A DNA stretch of 64,000 nt from Gyrodactylus bullatarudis (Eukaryota; Platyhelminthes; Monogenea; Gyrodactylidea; Gyrodactylidae). Below the pieces are notes generated by a model. It was not told the DNA's origin, did not search any database, and worked only from the letters and a program-made list of their open reading frames with translations. The stretch covers positions 74,029-138,028 of the forward strand of contig SSNU01000348.1 of NCBI GenBank assembly GCA_012064415.1, read 5' to 3'. Positions 21,281 to 33,208 of the stretch are shown here, one piece after another. The position numbers and the translations under genes were made by a program. Position 1 is the stretch's first letter. Every line of letters begins with the position of its first letter.

Positions 21281-22912
21281 TTAGGTCAATATTAAAATTC
21301 TCAGCCATGGTCATCCAAACGTTTCGAGAGTGATTGTCTTCACACGCCTTCTTCAGTGGTACGACGAGCTTATCAAACACAAAATACTATTTATATACTT
21401 TCATGATCTAATCCCTATCAGTTTTTTTTGAAATTAGAACATTATATTGTATATTATTGAAGATATACAAATAGATGATACGTAAAATTGATGAACAGTG
21501 TTGACAAAATAGAGTTCATTCAAAAATTCAAAAAGGGAGACGAGATATCCTGGTTATCTGTAATCGGCACATCAACCCAAGGTCATTCAGCAAAATCATC
21601 ATCAAGAGAAGTTATTGATTACAAAGTGTGCAGAAAACGACAAGCCAAGTGCTAAATCAATTCAAAAATTTATCTCACAGTCAGAGGTTTAATTTTATTG
21701 AATATAAAAGGTCTCGAGCAGGGGATTTATTCAGTCAAATAAAGGTTAGAATAAAGAAGAGAAATAGAGTAATCCAGGTTGGTTCTCAAGTAGGAGATGA
21801 TTGATTTTAAATCATAAAGCTTATCACAATCCGATGAAACAAACTCAGAATCTAAAAATCTGAAATGGTTAAGCAGAAAGTGAAACGAGTAAGACAAGAA
21901 ACGGAAAGGATACTTTTTAATAACGGGTTCAGAGAAAGATGAGAAATTCTTTATAATGAACGCTGTTCTTCTTAACCAAGTGTTCGTTCAATATTCTTTA
22001 ATTACTATACTAAATGGCATAGAGATTTCTAATTTTATGTAATGATACCTGACTGAAAGCTTATCATACCTCATGAAAAACATTGATTCTATTGGTCAAT
22101 GGGCCAGAGGTATATTATTTTAAAGTTTGGGTCATATGTGACCCACTGGGATATAAGGTAGTGTTAGATGAGGTTGAAATCAAATGTACACGGTCCGGAA
22201 AAACATATTCATTACTCATGATTCCTACTCCAGATAATTCAGATGAAGAAGTTGAAGAAGAAGTTCAGCCTCTTGATCAAGAATTCATCGACAATGAGCC
22301 AGTAGATGATCTAGAAGAAGAACTTGAAGATTCGGATCTGAGAACAAATCATTCAAGAAATACCAGAAATCATCCTAAGATAGAAATACAATTTCAAAGC
22401 AGAGAAAATAAATCCCAGGCAAAGACAATGTTAGAGTATTTCAATCTGTTTTTCAGCAAAAGTATGGTCTCATTGATGGTAAATCAATCGAATATCTACG
22501 CGACTCAAAACTCTCAATGTCTGGGCGCAACATTTATTATCAATATAATAAACACCAAAGTATTATCTACTTAAAAGTAGACGCATATTTTTGCCACTCC
22601 CTTAAATCCCAGTGGGTCACATATGACCCATCATAGATCTAATTGAAGATGATCCCGCACAGAAATTCGATCGAAGACAAAATTTACCAGGAGCTTAACA
22701 AAGACTCATTGCTTTTGAAATTAGAGCTCTATCTCAATTTATAAGCGTATGGGATCGAAAGGGTTAAATTTCTAAGATAAGGACCGGATGAAAATCACTT
22801 TTCTATCAGTTTTGTGTTTGATAAGCTCGTCGTACCGCTGAAGAAGGCGTGTTAAGACAATCACCGTCAGAACGTTTGAATGACCATGGCTGAGAATTCT
22901 AATACTGACCTA
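21281..22912. mobile_element. Inverted-repeat element (1.6 kb) with hammerhead-like termini, interrupted by a piggyBac derivative
   Basis: The left (21281-21384) and right (22810-22912) ends are about 100-bp inverted repeats. Read inward-out they contain CTGAAGAAGGCGTGT ... CGAAACGTTTG (the right copy has CAGAACG in place of CGAAACG) and CCATGGCTGAGAATT. The CTGAAGA...GAAACG spacing recalls termini of some Penelope-like elements, but the interior has no reverse transcriptase. A short frame at about 21490-21655 (NSVDKIEFIQKFKKGDEISW) is unrecognised. The class is therefore open. Confidence 0.55.
22128..22630 (+). mobile_element. piggyBac deletion derivative (about 0.5 kb)
   Basis: The ends are inverted repeats: GGGTCATATGTGACCCACT at 22128 and its inverse at 22594-22630 (AGTGGGTCACATATGACCC). 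The inside encodes part of a piggyBac transposase: an acidic N-terminus (PTPDNSDEEVEEEV, DDLEEELEDSD), then LEYFNLFFSKSMVSLMVNQS, the start of the DDE_Tnp_1_7 domain. The frame breaks off right after YATQNSQCLGATF, close to the right repeat, so nearly the whole catalytic domain is deleted. A TTAA duplication is not directly adjacent, so the exact ends are uncertain. Confidence 0.7.
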
Positions 22913-24290
22913 AATTTTATCATAAAACTGAATTTAGATCTCTTTTTACTCAATCCGAAATTCTGATATTATTTTCAATATTGTTTATACTAGATGAACG
23001 AGTTCTATAGGGTTTAGGGGTACAGATCGAATCAGGGAAAATTTCTCTACAAAATGAGATCAGCAACCGAAAAATGAAAAAAAATTGTCTTTATTCGAAC
23101 TACTTCAAAGTAAGATTATAATAAGAAAAATCTGTTTCAAGAGTCAAAGACAGGACAAATACAAGCGCCAAAACTGGTAGTGAAGTGTATTTTTAATTGT
23201 TCCTAGAGCTACTGTGTCCTCAAGATTTTTAGAGATTCCATCAAGTACCCATAACATGGTCGTCTAGTCTAATTATATTTGACCAATAAGTTTAATTTTG
23301 TGATAACCTTGCAATATTTTCAATGAGGAGCAGTCTCATGCGATAACACACGAAAATCTATAGCTACTCTAATTAACTTTCATTCTGACAATAAATGTTT
23401 AGGAATCAAGGACCATGAAGAAAAAAAAGAAAAATTAATTTTTAAGGATATTATGGAATACAAATCTCGAAGTAGCGTCAAATTCCCATTTTTTTGAACT
23501 CTGAGTTAAAAAATTTTGCTAATTTCAAAGTGCGAATGTGATCGAAGCTGATTTTAAGGATCACAATTAGAAAGGAAAACCGATAATCACCATGAAAATT
23601 TAAATAAATTCGTCATTTTCAATGATCCTTAATCATCAAAATTCCATCGATTTTCAAGTAGGGGGGATTCTCAATATCAGATTCAGCATATTTGATTTCT
23701 TTGTCAAAGACTTATCAAAATAAAAACGTGTGTCTAACAGAGAAAAAGATGAGGAATCAGTTATGTCCTTTCCGTATCTCAGGTTAGCATATTCTGCAAT
23801 TCATTGAGGGTTATTGCTGAGGATTGCTATATTTCATGAACAGATTTGAGTATAATAGTCTAATTTCAACATGAATTGATTTTATTCGATTTACTTCTAA
23901 GTAGTTCGTGTAAGATATTTTTTGTAAATTCTCGATAAAGTATTAAAATAATCCCTTAAAATCGAAAAATGATATTTTATAATTTTTTTAGGCATTATTT
24001 TTTGAGGCTCTAGTTATAAATCAATTTGTGCAGTTTATGATGATTTAGGCTAGTGTCTGAATTTCAGACTCTGAAATATACAGAGTCGTGAAGATAAATA
24101 CTTGATTGCTCCTCACTTTGATAAAATTGTATTTTGATTCGAACTATGCTCAAGTTCGTCATCTGTAGGAACTTCATTTTCTGAAATTTTATTCTTTTTG
24201 TTTGTCAAGTTCTACTTATGATACTTATACCATCTTATAGAGTAGAAAATTTAAATTTTACTTTATACACATGTTACAGTGAAAATAGGA
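22913..24290. other. No gene; contains an F1 foldback half-copy (about 23440-23720)
   Basis: The segment 23480-23700 matches 12700-12960 in parts: 'gtcaaattcccattttt', 'aaaattttgctaatttcaaag' and 'ctcaatatcagattcagca'. The rest is featureless AT-rich sequence. Confidence 0.5.
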
Positions 24291-24410
24291 AATGAGTGAG
24301 TTGACAGAAATCACTAGTGAAAGTGGGAAACCAGGGAAATCGGGAAATGAATTAAATTTTTCCCATTTTCAGTGGTTTTTCACTAATATATCGAGTGTAT
24401 TTTATCCTTT

Positions 24411-24974
24411 TTACCTGATTTTAGAGTCAAGGGTATGCTTAATGCTTATGTCGTGTAATTGGAAAGCTCTGATGTGGCGAATCGTATTGAAATATACTCG
24501 TGGTGCATCAATAATACTTGTCTTGTATTTCGCCTCAAACCAAGACGGAACATAAAATTGCATCACGAATTTCGTTAAGATATACAAAGCCATTGTTCAT
24601 TTCAGAATTCGCAATATTGACTGTTGCAGCGGAAATCAATGTTCCATTTCGCTTACAAAAAATGTCGCGTTCCGATATCAAAGCGAAATAATAGATCCGT
24701 TGGTCATCATGCGTCTCAAATTCTCCGATATTAATTCTCTAATTCGAACATATCTGTCCTTGCTATCGAAATTCATATTTGTGATAATCTTGTTCTTTTC
24801 AGATATCCAACGCTTTAAAGTCCTAATACTTATCCCTTTCGATTTTGCGAATGATCCAAAGCCCAAAAGTGAATTTTCGAATTCAATAATGATTTGGTAT
24901 TTTTCATTGTTGGTGAAAATTTTCATGTTGATACGATTGAAGTGTTTTTTGGAATGAGCGAGATGTAAAGACAA
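24411..24974 (-). pseudogene. Unclassified DNA-transposon ORF pieces with a helix-turn-helix
   Basis: The minus-strand frame 24678-24974 has NNEKYQIIIEFENSLLGFG then SFAKSKGISIRTLKRWISEK, a plausible helix-turn-helix of transposase type. Downstream on the same strand, 24411-24593 encodes FVMQFYVPSWFEAKYKTS and RVYFNTIRHIRAF in another frame. The joining segment (about 24552-24665) recurs at 26222-26325 in the same orientation, which confirms a repeat. I do not recognise the superfamily. Confidence 0.45.
24552..24665. repeat. Direct repeat, copy 1
   Basis: It contains 'cagaattcgcaatattgac' and 'tgttccatttcgcttacaaa'. The second copy at 26222-26325 is nearly identical but carries a 15-bp local duplication (cctggcctgttgcag). 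Confidence 0.75.
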
Positions 24975-25589
24975 TAATGTGGAGAATCAAGATAAACCAA
25001 TCATTGATGAGACGGAGGTGCCTTTCCGAACTCATGAGTTTACCATGTACAGAAAGGGTCATAAAGTCGTACACACATATGTTGAAATAATTTGTTATTC
25101 TATGCATAGACATTCCATAGTGTAAAAAAGGGAGTCTCTAAATAAACAATTGAATGAGAATCACACAATCGTTTTGGTATTTAGTTTTGTGTTCCATCCC
25201 CTTTTTTGTTAGGATGAATTGTAGATTGTAATTATTCTCCATGTAATCATTGATTACTAATCATCGTTGCGTGGAAAGCTGATTTGAAATGTGAAATTCA
25301 TTCCATTTACGAACCTTTCATTTTAATGTCTTTACGTATAGAAAAAATCATAGCATATTTATGAAAATTTGACAGAAGATGTACTTTTTCTAGCTCTATC
25401 AGATGGTACCAAAATTATCACCGAAAAATAAATTCTATTAGAAATGCTGTAAAAAACTTTTTTAACATCTTAAAGCGTGAATCAGTAAATGTTTGACTTA
25501 AGTATCCAAAAAATATTTCAATATTTTAAAATTCAAACATGAAATTGCAATTATTGTGAAATTTTTGCATTACTTTGATGTACTTGAAT

Positions 25590-26221
25590 TTCATTGGTTA
25601 TGAGTTTCTCGCCCTCCCATTGGTCGAAAATTTTCACGATTTAGGTATATAACGCAAGAGTGAAAGATGACCTGGGCAGAGTGGGAAAGAAAACGGGCCC
25701 CGCACCTGTAATTCCTATGCTTCCTACTTTCGAAATATGAAGTCTACCTCACCAAGACAATTAAAGATCTGTGAATATCCTATGACTATAACCTCTCCTT
25801 TGCTCCTCATCTAAAAATGGTAAAAAGGAATGCTAACTTTGCAATCATTACCATGAATAATCTTATTAAATCGATATCTCTACGTTTACTACTTTTCAAA
25901 AAAGTCATTCTCCCTGCTTTTGACTATTGTTCTGGCCTAATTCGGAATATGTCATCCAAACTCAGTAGTCAACTTGAAAAGATCCAAAGTCGATTCCTCC
26001 GCTCTACCATTGGCCCCTTCTCTTACAGGATCCTTCTTGCAAAAAGTCAACTCTTTCCGCTCTGGATCCGCAGACTTGCCTTTTCCATATCACTACAAAT
26101 TAAAAAAAAAGAGTCATCTCCGTCATTGTATTCCACAAGAAACCACGTTAAATTTTCATGTATCATGACTAACACTCACTGCCTGTCTGTAAATTATAAT
26201 TTATTAGCTTATATTCGCTAA
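25590..26221 (+). mobile_element. LINE reverse-transcriptase C-terminal fragment with upstream leader
   Basis: The frame 25817-26221 (LFKKVILPAFDYCSGLI ... LEKIQSRFLRSTI ... FPLWIRRLAFSISLQ) matches the C-terminal part of the LINE at 42135-42914 (LVLPHFDYVSPLT, LEHIQYRFLKSI, SPLWVRRMAF). The leader at 25590-25670 has two CATTGG/CCATTGG words and a TATATAA-like word. These may be chance or a separate promoter-like piece. The fragment is 5'-truncated. Confidence 0.65.
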
Positions 26222-26325
26222 GATATACAATGCTATTGGTCATTTCAGAATTCGCAATATTGACTGTTGCAGCCTGGCCTGTTGCAGCGGAAATCGATGT
26301 TCCATTTCGCTTACAAAAAATGTAG
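26222..26325. repeat. Direct repeat, copy 2
   Basis: Same orientation as 24552-24665. Between the copies lie a LINE fragment and featureless sequence, so the host element was duplicated or split by insertion. Confidence 0.75.
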
Positions 26326-26397
26326 GTTTGTGGCATACGAAATTTATTATAGTTCCTATGCTGGTCATTTTCGGGTGAATCTTCATTATAGAGAGGG

Positions 26398-26939
26398 TCA
26401 AAACTTTGATTTTGAAGAGTGGCTATTACTATTATGCGTAGTGTTAGTGATGTTTAAAGTATTTGGCCTTGAGGCGTTCATCATATCCGTATCCGGCGAC
26501 TCTTCAAGTTCACGGAAAGCCTCTTGATTCCTATGCCTATCGTTTTCTGCCTCGGCAATAGAAGCTTTGTAATCCTCAATTGTCATAATCCTCTTTGTGG
26601 CTTGATCTTTGAGAAATTCCTTAGTCACATGATGGAGGAAATTTTCTAATTGCACGGGGAGCGTATAGTTGACAAGCAGGAACATTTAGCCACTGGAAAT
26701 AGCTCATTCCACATTTTGACAAGGAACTTTCAAGATCTAAGCTTACGACGTTGATTAAGAAGCTCCTTTAGACTTCTGACAATAGGCCTGTAATCTTTTC
26801 CTTCTATCCCAGCTTCTTCGTAAAATTTTATAAGATAATCAGCGACTTTGCGCCTGTATTTTGATAAATCTCTGGTTTGATGCAGGCCAGAATAGAGTTT
26901 AAAGAGGTTATATACATCCAAAATTGTAGGAAGCATCAA
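26398..26939 (-). pseudogene. Unrecognised minus-strand ORF pieces, probably transposon-derived
   Basis: Piece one (26730-26939) has DVYNLFKLYSGLHQTRDLSK and ends LNQRRKLRS. Piece two (26398-26685) has VQLENFLHHVTKEFLKDQAT and a Glu-rich helix, and ends in an Asn/Thr/Ser-rich tail. They are about 45 bp apart in the same orientation, and the composition is protein-like. Neighbouring repeats suggest they belong to the same unclassified element as 24411-24974. I cannot assign a family. Confidence 0.4.
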
Positions 26940-28640
26940 AGCAGGAAGAGGTTGGGGGTTTTCAAGCTAATTATTTATTTCTGCAATAGTATAACGGGGC
27001 ATTTTTGACTGTTTGTAGGTTATAACTTTTTTTAAATATTCAAAAGTACCAAATTAATTAAACCGATTAAAACAATTAAAGAATAAATTTTAATTCCTGA
27101 AATTTTCTCGTTCTTTTTATGTATATTTTTTGTTTTACCATATATTTGAGAAATAGAGTAAGGCGCTAAAATTTATGCTAGCAATTTAAATGATGAAATT
27201 ATGTCTTTGTAGTTTTACTCAACCAGGAATCAATTTTAGCGCTTGATATTCATAGATTTCATATCTCTATTCAATTTTCTATCAAGAATACTTTGACCTG
27301 AGCGATTTTAAAATTTCATCTTTATCTAATAAGCATTGCTTATCTATCTTTGAATTTAGTATGTATTCTATGAATTTCTCGTTTATGGCTTCGAAATCAT
27401 TAATTAGCACTCGATATGCATAATTATGAATTATTTAGTTAACAAATATCCATACGATTCACTTTTATCAGTGTTTAGTTAACAAGTAAAAAAAGTAAAA
27501 ATAACCTAATAAGTCAGGTGTATAACTTTGAAACTAGAATGTATGTTTGTAGAATTTCGTTAATACAAAAAAGAGTTCATTTCAATCACTCAGACATGGA
27601 AAAGATTTAGAATTATACAATCAAAAATATTTTTCAATAATTTATATATAATCTTATTACTTCTTAGTAGATATGCTAAAATATTACCAACTTTAGTCTC
27701 TGAGTGCTGTAATTCTCACACATAATGGTGTCTAGATCATTTATTAGTTTTTCTCATTGAAACAATCGTAAATTTTAAGATCAAAAACAATTCAAAACTT
27801 CTAATTAATGTAAATATTATATATATGTGCTTCAAGCATGCATGGGTAGCAGAAACCACATGGTTAAATTTCCAATATATCCATCCTTAAATTGATTTGA
27901 ACGTATGCTTGGATATCTTTCTTTATCCTCAAAAAAATAAAGCTATTGATAATTTTGTGATTCTGTTATCAAGGTAAAAATAATTTTTAAGATTGACACC
28001 AAAGTTTAATAAAAGTTGAAATAGGCAATGTTTGAGTACATTTCAGAACAGAGAATTATCCCACAAGAGTACTTCAATTGATGTTACATAGGCAACCCAT
28101 CATTATGTTATTGTGTGTGTAGTTACTTGATATGAAGGTAGAAATGGATTTGAAATAACTGACAGTGATGGTTTAAGAGGAGATCAGAATTTATTCACAG
28201 TAACACACGAGGTAAGTGCAGTCAGAATAAATACACTGATCCTCTTATTCTAGACTTTATCAACATTATGAATGCTAATCGTAGTATGATATTAATAAAG
28301 ACTAGTTAAATAATTTATAAATTTTCATTTGCTCTGGAGAGAATGAACAAGGGCACTAGAATAGCAGTAAAGGATTGATGAGATCTCTTTAACTGTCAGT
28401 CAAAATTTACTTTTATTTTATAGCTATTCTCGATGAATTTAGGAATTTATAAAAAAATTAAATTTTCTGAAGATTTTTTGAAAACTAAAGAAAAAAAGAA
28501 AATTTTTAATTTCCAGTTCGCGCGATCTTTCCCTTTTTTTTAACTTTGAGATCAAAAGTTATTTTTCAGGATCACCAATAGACAAAGAAACCAACTATCA
28601 ATGTTCAAGTGTAAGAATATGAACCTAATAATTTCAAAGA
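26940..28640. other. No gene recognised
   Basis: AT-rich sequence with only short frames. Around 28500-28600 there are words resembling the F1 foldback family (ttgagatcaaaag, ttttcaggatca), but the boundaries are not clear. Confidence 0.5.
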
Positions 28641-28641
28641 A

Positions 28642-29405
28642 GTAAGAAACTGGACTATCAGTTTTCTCACATCGCGATCTCAATTTGTAAAATTTAATGA
28701 AAAATGTTCAACTCCTCGCCCTATAACTTCCGGTGTTCCTCAAGGAGTTATTTTTGCCCCTTTACTTTTTAATCTCGTATTCTCAGAAATTCAACCCAGC
28801 AGTTCTCAAATTATTTATTTCAAATATGCTGACGATATCAAAGTCATTATCCCATATAACGATGACCCAACTCCTATACATAATGAACTCCACTACATCA
28901 AGACAAAACTTGAATTCATTGGTCTCGAACTCAACATATCCAAAACGAAACTCATGCTGTTAGGACCTCATTCTCCTACCCCACCATCACTAATTGACAT
29001 CTCTGCACAAACCATTAACGACATAGGCCTTAATTAAAAGTCAAAGCTCAACACTTCCAAACACATCACTACCGAACTTACCTCCTCAGGAAGTTTGTCA
29101 AACACCCATAGCACTTCAACACATTTTCAACACTCTGGCCAGTATAGATCTCACTATCAAACTCGCAATAAATCTCGTTACTGGATCCTAACAAGGACTT
29201 CCACCACAGTTAGATTGAAGAACCGGATCAATCTCAACTCTTTCAGGTATCAATCCACATAACAGATTGCCAATTTCCTTTTTGAAAAAAACCCAGATGA
29301 CCATAATCTTTTTAAAAACAATTATTTATAATTTCAAGATTCGTTCTATATATATTTATTTTTTCACTTCGATATAAATCAAATAAAACTTTCTGTTACA
29401 AAAAA
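28642..29405 (+). mobile_element. LINE fragment: reverse-transcriptase palm and 3' end
   Basis: One open frame, 28642-29037, holds the RT motif B-like SGVPQGVIFAPLLFNLVF and the catalytic box FKYADDIKVIIPY with both Asp residues. LEFIGLELNISKTKLML follows. The frame stops at TAA 29035-29037, and the rest is decayed to an A-rich end near 29404 (tgttacaaaaaa). It is 5'-truncated, as is usual for target-primed insertion. It is related to, but distinct from, the LINE at 40685. Confidence 0.8.
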
Positions 29406-31380
29406 TAGCAATTTGGCTTTTTCATCATAAAGGAATGTTTCCTAATATTTCAACGACCCCTTTTGTTTCATAATGATCATGAAAAATAACGTTATATCCA
29501 TCTATCTATCCATCATCACAAAAATTTCAACTCAAAGTTTAAAACAAAAACGAAAAAAATAACGAATTTTTAAAGTGTGATGCTGTTTTCAAAAAAAATA
29601 TTCCCAAATTTATTAAGAATAGCTTTATTTATGAATAAAAATAGAACTCATTTTTTCAATAAAGTATGGTTCACAGTCCAGACGTACGCGGAATGAAAAC
29701 CATGCTCTGCTAAAATAATATTTTAAATTACGTTACAATTCAGTCTTTGTCTTCACTTTGGTGTATACAGCAGTGTACACAATACTTGTAATGTAACATT
29801 TTGTTTTCTTTAATTTCATTCCTTTCTTCACTATTCATTTACATTTTGATGACAGTAACTCTTGATATTTATTCATTCTTTGATAATAATGATAGTAGTA
29901 GTAAGCTTTCATTGTTCCTTGTGTCTACTGAAATTTCCCCTTGTTTTTTTATTATTAGAATATAACAAAATAATTTTCAAGACACATTGTAATTATAATT
30001 TTCCTATTGTTATCATAGTTTAGAGTAAAATTCACCTCTGAATAGTTTTAGTTGGCGTCAAGACTTAACGGATATTTGAAATTGTTTCTACTCTTTGTGT
30101 ACAGGAGAGTTCATGATAATTTTCTTCTCATGTCTCATCCTCAAGGAGGGAATATGGTGAGAAACAATGAGAGTTCACTCAAGTGTAACTCTCTGTGCAT
30201 TTATCATGATAAAATTTGCCCACATTCACAAAATAGTAATTCTATTTCTTAGCAAGTGATAGGGAAGATTTTCAATAAAAGTGTAATAGCTATAATATTT
30301 GTACATGATAATTTTTTTATGACTCAGACAAGGAACTCAAATTCCCTGTGAAGCACTACTGTATTCCATATAATATCTATCAGCATTTACTTGAAAATCC
30401 AATTTGCTTCCATTCACACAAAGATTGATCAGGCTATTCATCAGTATCCTGGATGATAGATTTTCCCATTGATCTAATTATTATATCAGGACGAGGTAGT
30501 TGTATAGACACTACTCAAACTCTTCAAATATTTTTAGGGACAAAAGTTGGATACATATTTTCTTGTTTACTCAAGATATTTTGAAAATTCATTCATTAAA
30601 TATTACTATACAACTGTATATGGTATGTATTACTCAATATAGGATAAATAGAAAAAAGAATACTCAGTTTACTTACTGTGAAAGTGTGCAAACTGTGAGG
30701 GGAAAAATTGTTTGTTAATCAACAAGATGAGACATTTTTGGATATTCCTACCAAAATTACATACAAGACGTAATTCCCGTCGAAACACAAATAGAGGATT
30801 GTACACATATTAGCAAACAATCTACTCATCACTGAGCCTTTGTGAAATCTTATTATTCACATCTATTTAACTAGAAATCTATCCACTAGTTAGGTGGGGA
30901 ATGTAAATTTTGAAAATTTAATCCATCAAAGGAGAGGAGTAAGATTCAGTTGAACATAAAAATGTTCTGAGGCTATTTAAGAGTCTGGAAAGTAATGCAC
31001 GCTGTACATTAAATCTCAAACAGATAACACGTGTCTAAACTATTGATTTCTGTCTATACATTTGGCACAATAGAATGCATTATCAATGTATTTATCAAGG
31101 ATTGCGTGAGACCAAACAAAATTTGGGAATAGATGAGCCAAGAATTATTTTTAAGCCTTTGACATTATTCTTAATTTTTCGAAAACGCAAGAAAAATAAC
31201 CTTTCCTTAGAGCCCCAATTTTAAATTTTTCAATTCTAATTTTTGCAATTTTACCTTTTTTGAGCTAGAGCTGTTTGACTTGAAGATAAAAAACTCAATA
31301 TTTTTCTCCAGAAAGTCAGGAAAAAATTTTAAAATTGAATTCCTTAATAGAATGAGCTTATGGTTAATTTTATTTTAGTG
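29406..31380. other. No gene recognised
   Basis: AT-rich. Short frames such as 30052-30252 and 30500-30718 show no family likeness or splice context. Near 31265-31335 a segment (gagaaaaatattgagttttt in reverse complement) recurs at about 50925-50980, an unclassified repeat. Confidence 0.45.
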
Positions 31381-31391
31381 ATAGTTGCTAG

Positions 31392-31860
31392 ACTTTGATG
31401 AAATTTCGTAAAACTGATGAAACCGCCTGTAATTTTTTTAAAATAATCTTTGAGCTATTTCTAAATCATTCCACCATGTCTGGCTGAGTCATCTCTTTAA
31501 TGATTCTTGTATCATATAAACAAAGTTTCGGAAATTTTCAAATTTTGAACGTTCTTAATATTATCTTGATTTATATTTTCATTAAAAATGTCTTAATCTT
31601 TTACATTCAAAATACAAGATATGAAAAAATATTTAAATTATTTATAACTGCATAAAGTCAATAAAATCGAATATAATTAACAAAAATTAAAATAAAAAAC
31701 GTTCAAAATTTGAAAATTTCCGAAACTTTGTTTATATGATACAAGAATCATTTAAAGAGTTGACTCAGCCAGACATGGTGGAGTGATTTAGAAATAGCTC
31801 AAAGATTATTTTAAAAAAATTACAGGCGGTTTCATCAGTTTTACGAAATTTCATCAAAGT
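31392..31860. repeat. Foldback element, family F2, 162-bp arms
   Basis: The left arm 31392-31553 and right arm 31699-31860 are nearly identical inverted repeats (actttgatgaaatttcg ... gaaattttcaaattttgaacg). The centre of about 145 bp is AT-rich. Related arms are at 49055-49411. No transposase. Confidence 0.85.
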
Positions 31861-33031
31861 TTAATTAGCTAAATATAATAAATGCTTTGTTTAAAAACTA
31901 AAAAATTCGTACAACTCTGCTGTTATTGGATTTTATCAGGTCTGATTAAACTTATAAGATGTAGACTATTTATTTTTCTTGTAAATAAAATGAGTTAATT
32001 CATGGAATTTAATAAAAATTTATAAGTGATTTATTTTTAATTTTTTACTTTGATTGACTCAATGCTTATGAGGCTAGTTAATAGAAACTCGTTGTAAGGA
32101 TTTATAAATCAGGTGTATATTTAGTAATAAATTTTATATTTCGTCAGATCTTTTCAAAAAAATGTTTAAAAAACCTCAATTTGCTTCATCATTGCTTCTT
32201 CCATTAATGGTTGGCCACTTGGATGTTTACGTTTACTGTTTCATTTATTGACTTCTCTGGAAATATTATTATAAGCTGTATTTTTAGACATCCACCTGTA
32301 ATCGTTTATGCCTATTCAGAACTCTACTTTTTATTCACTGACAAAAACTTGAACAGAATACAAGCGAAAGGAATCCAAATGTCTAGATATTTCAATATGT
32401 TTTCAGGCGAGGAAAAGTTTCTTCAAGGATCAATTTCCGGTTCATTATTCATCGCTAATAATACTATAAGAAACTCATGAAAATTCTCAACAATGATAGA
32501 GGTGGCTTCATTCATTAAGTGGTAAATTGATGAGAGAGAATGATCAAAGTGATTCAAAAATCTATGAGTACAAGAAGAGAATTTCCACTCAAGAATCATC
32601 TTGACCTCGATATATTGAAAACAAATCAGAGAGCATACTATTCAAGTGCCATTTTCACACTACTCCTTTTTCATAGTCTCATTCAGCTTCATCCTTCATG
32701 TCCCATAAAAATGAATATTCAATGAATATACATTAATTCATTGAACACTATCTGAAGCTTTCATAATAGTCAATTTGGATCAAAAAATGATCTTATTTTA
32801 TATAGATAACTCTTGAACTAAAAATACTCGCGTTAAAACAACTGTAGATTTGTAATCAGCGTATCCGCTAACTATAGGATAGACAAAAAATACGTGTCAT
32901 GAAAAAGAAATTTCTCAGGAACTCTGAGGGTTGAGCGGATTTTGGAAATTCAAGTAAGAATATTTTCATTATGAAATTCAAAGAATAATTGTGCTTCTGG
33001 CTATCAAATGGAAAAAGAGTAAATTCTCATC

Positions 33032-33208
33032 TTTTTTTTTGAAATTGAACGTTTTTATTTATATACAGAATTATAAAGATTAATGATTGTACAAATAAGA
33101 GAACAGAGAAAGAGTGTTTAATTTGCCCGGTGTGGGAGGGTTTGAACCTGTGACTGAGAATAAAGGGGTCCGAATGAGAGGTGAGAGAGATACCACTACA
33201 CCTCACCA
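33032..33208 (-). repeat. tRNA-derived SINE, copy 3, with intact B box
   Basis: On the minus strand the head has GGTATCTCTCTCACCTCTC and a perfect pol III B box, GGTTCAAACCC, followed by CTCCCACACCGGGC. The same body and tail as the other copies follow (AACACTCTTTCTCTGTTCTC ... TTCAATTTC plus A-run). The 5' tip is altered (GAGGTGTAGTGG). Confidence 0.85.

Noticed and set aside
25590..25670. Gene promoter with two CCAAT boxes and a TATA-like word
   Set aside because: It leads only into a truncated LINE fragment; the words may be chance in AT-rich DNA.
30052..30252. Short plus-strand frame as a small secreted protein
   Set aside because: No signal peptide pattern, no conserved motif and no cysteine framework.
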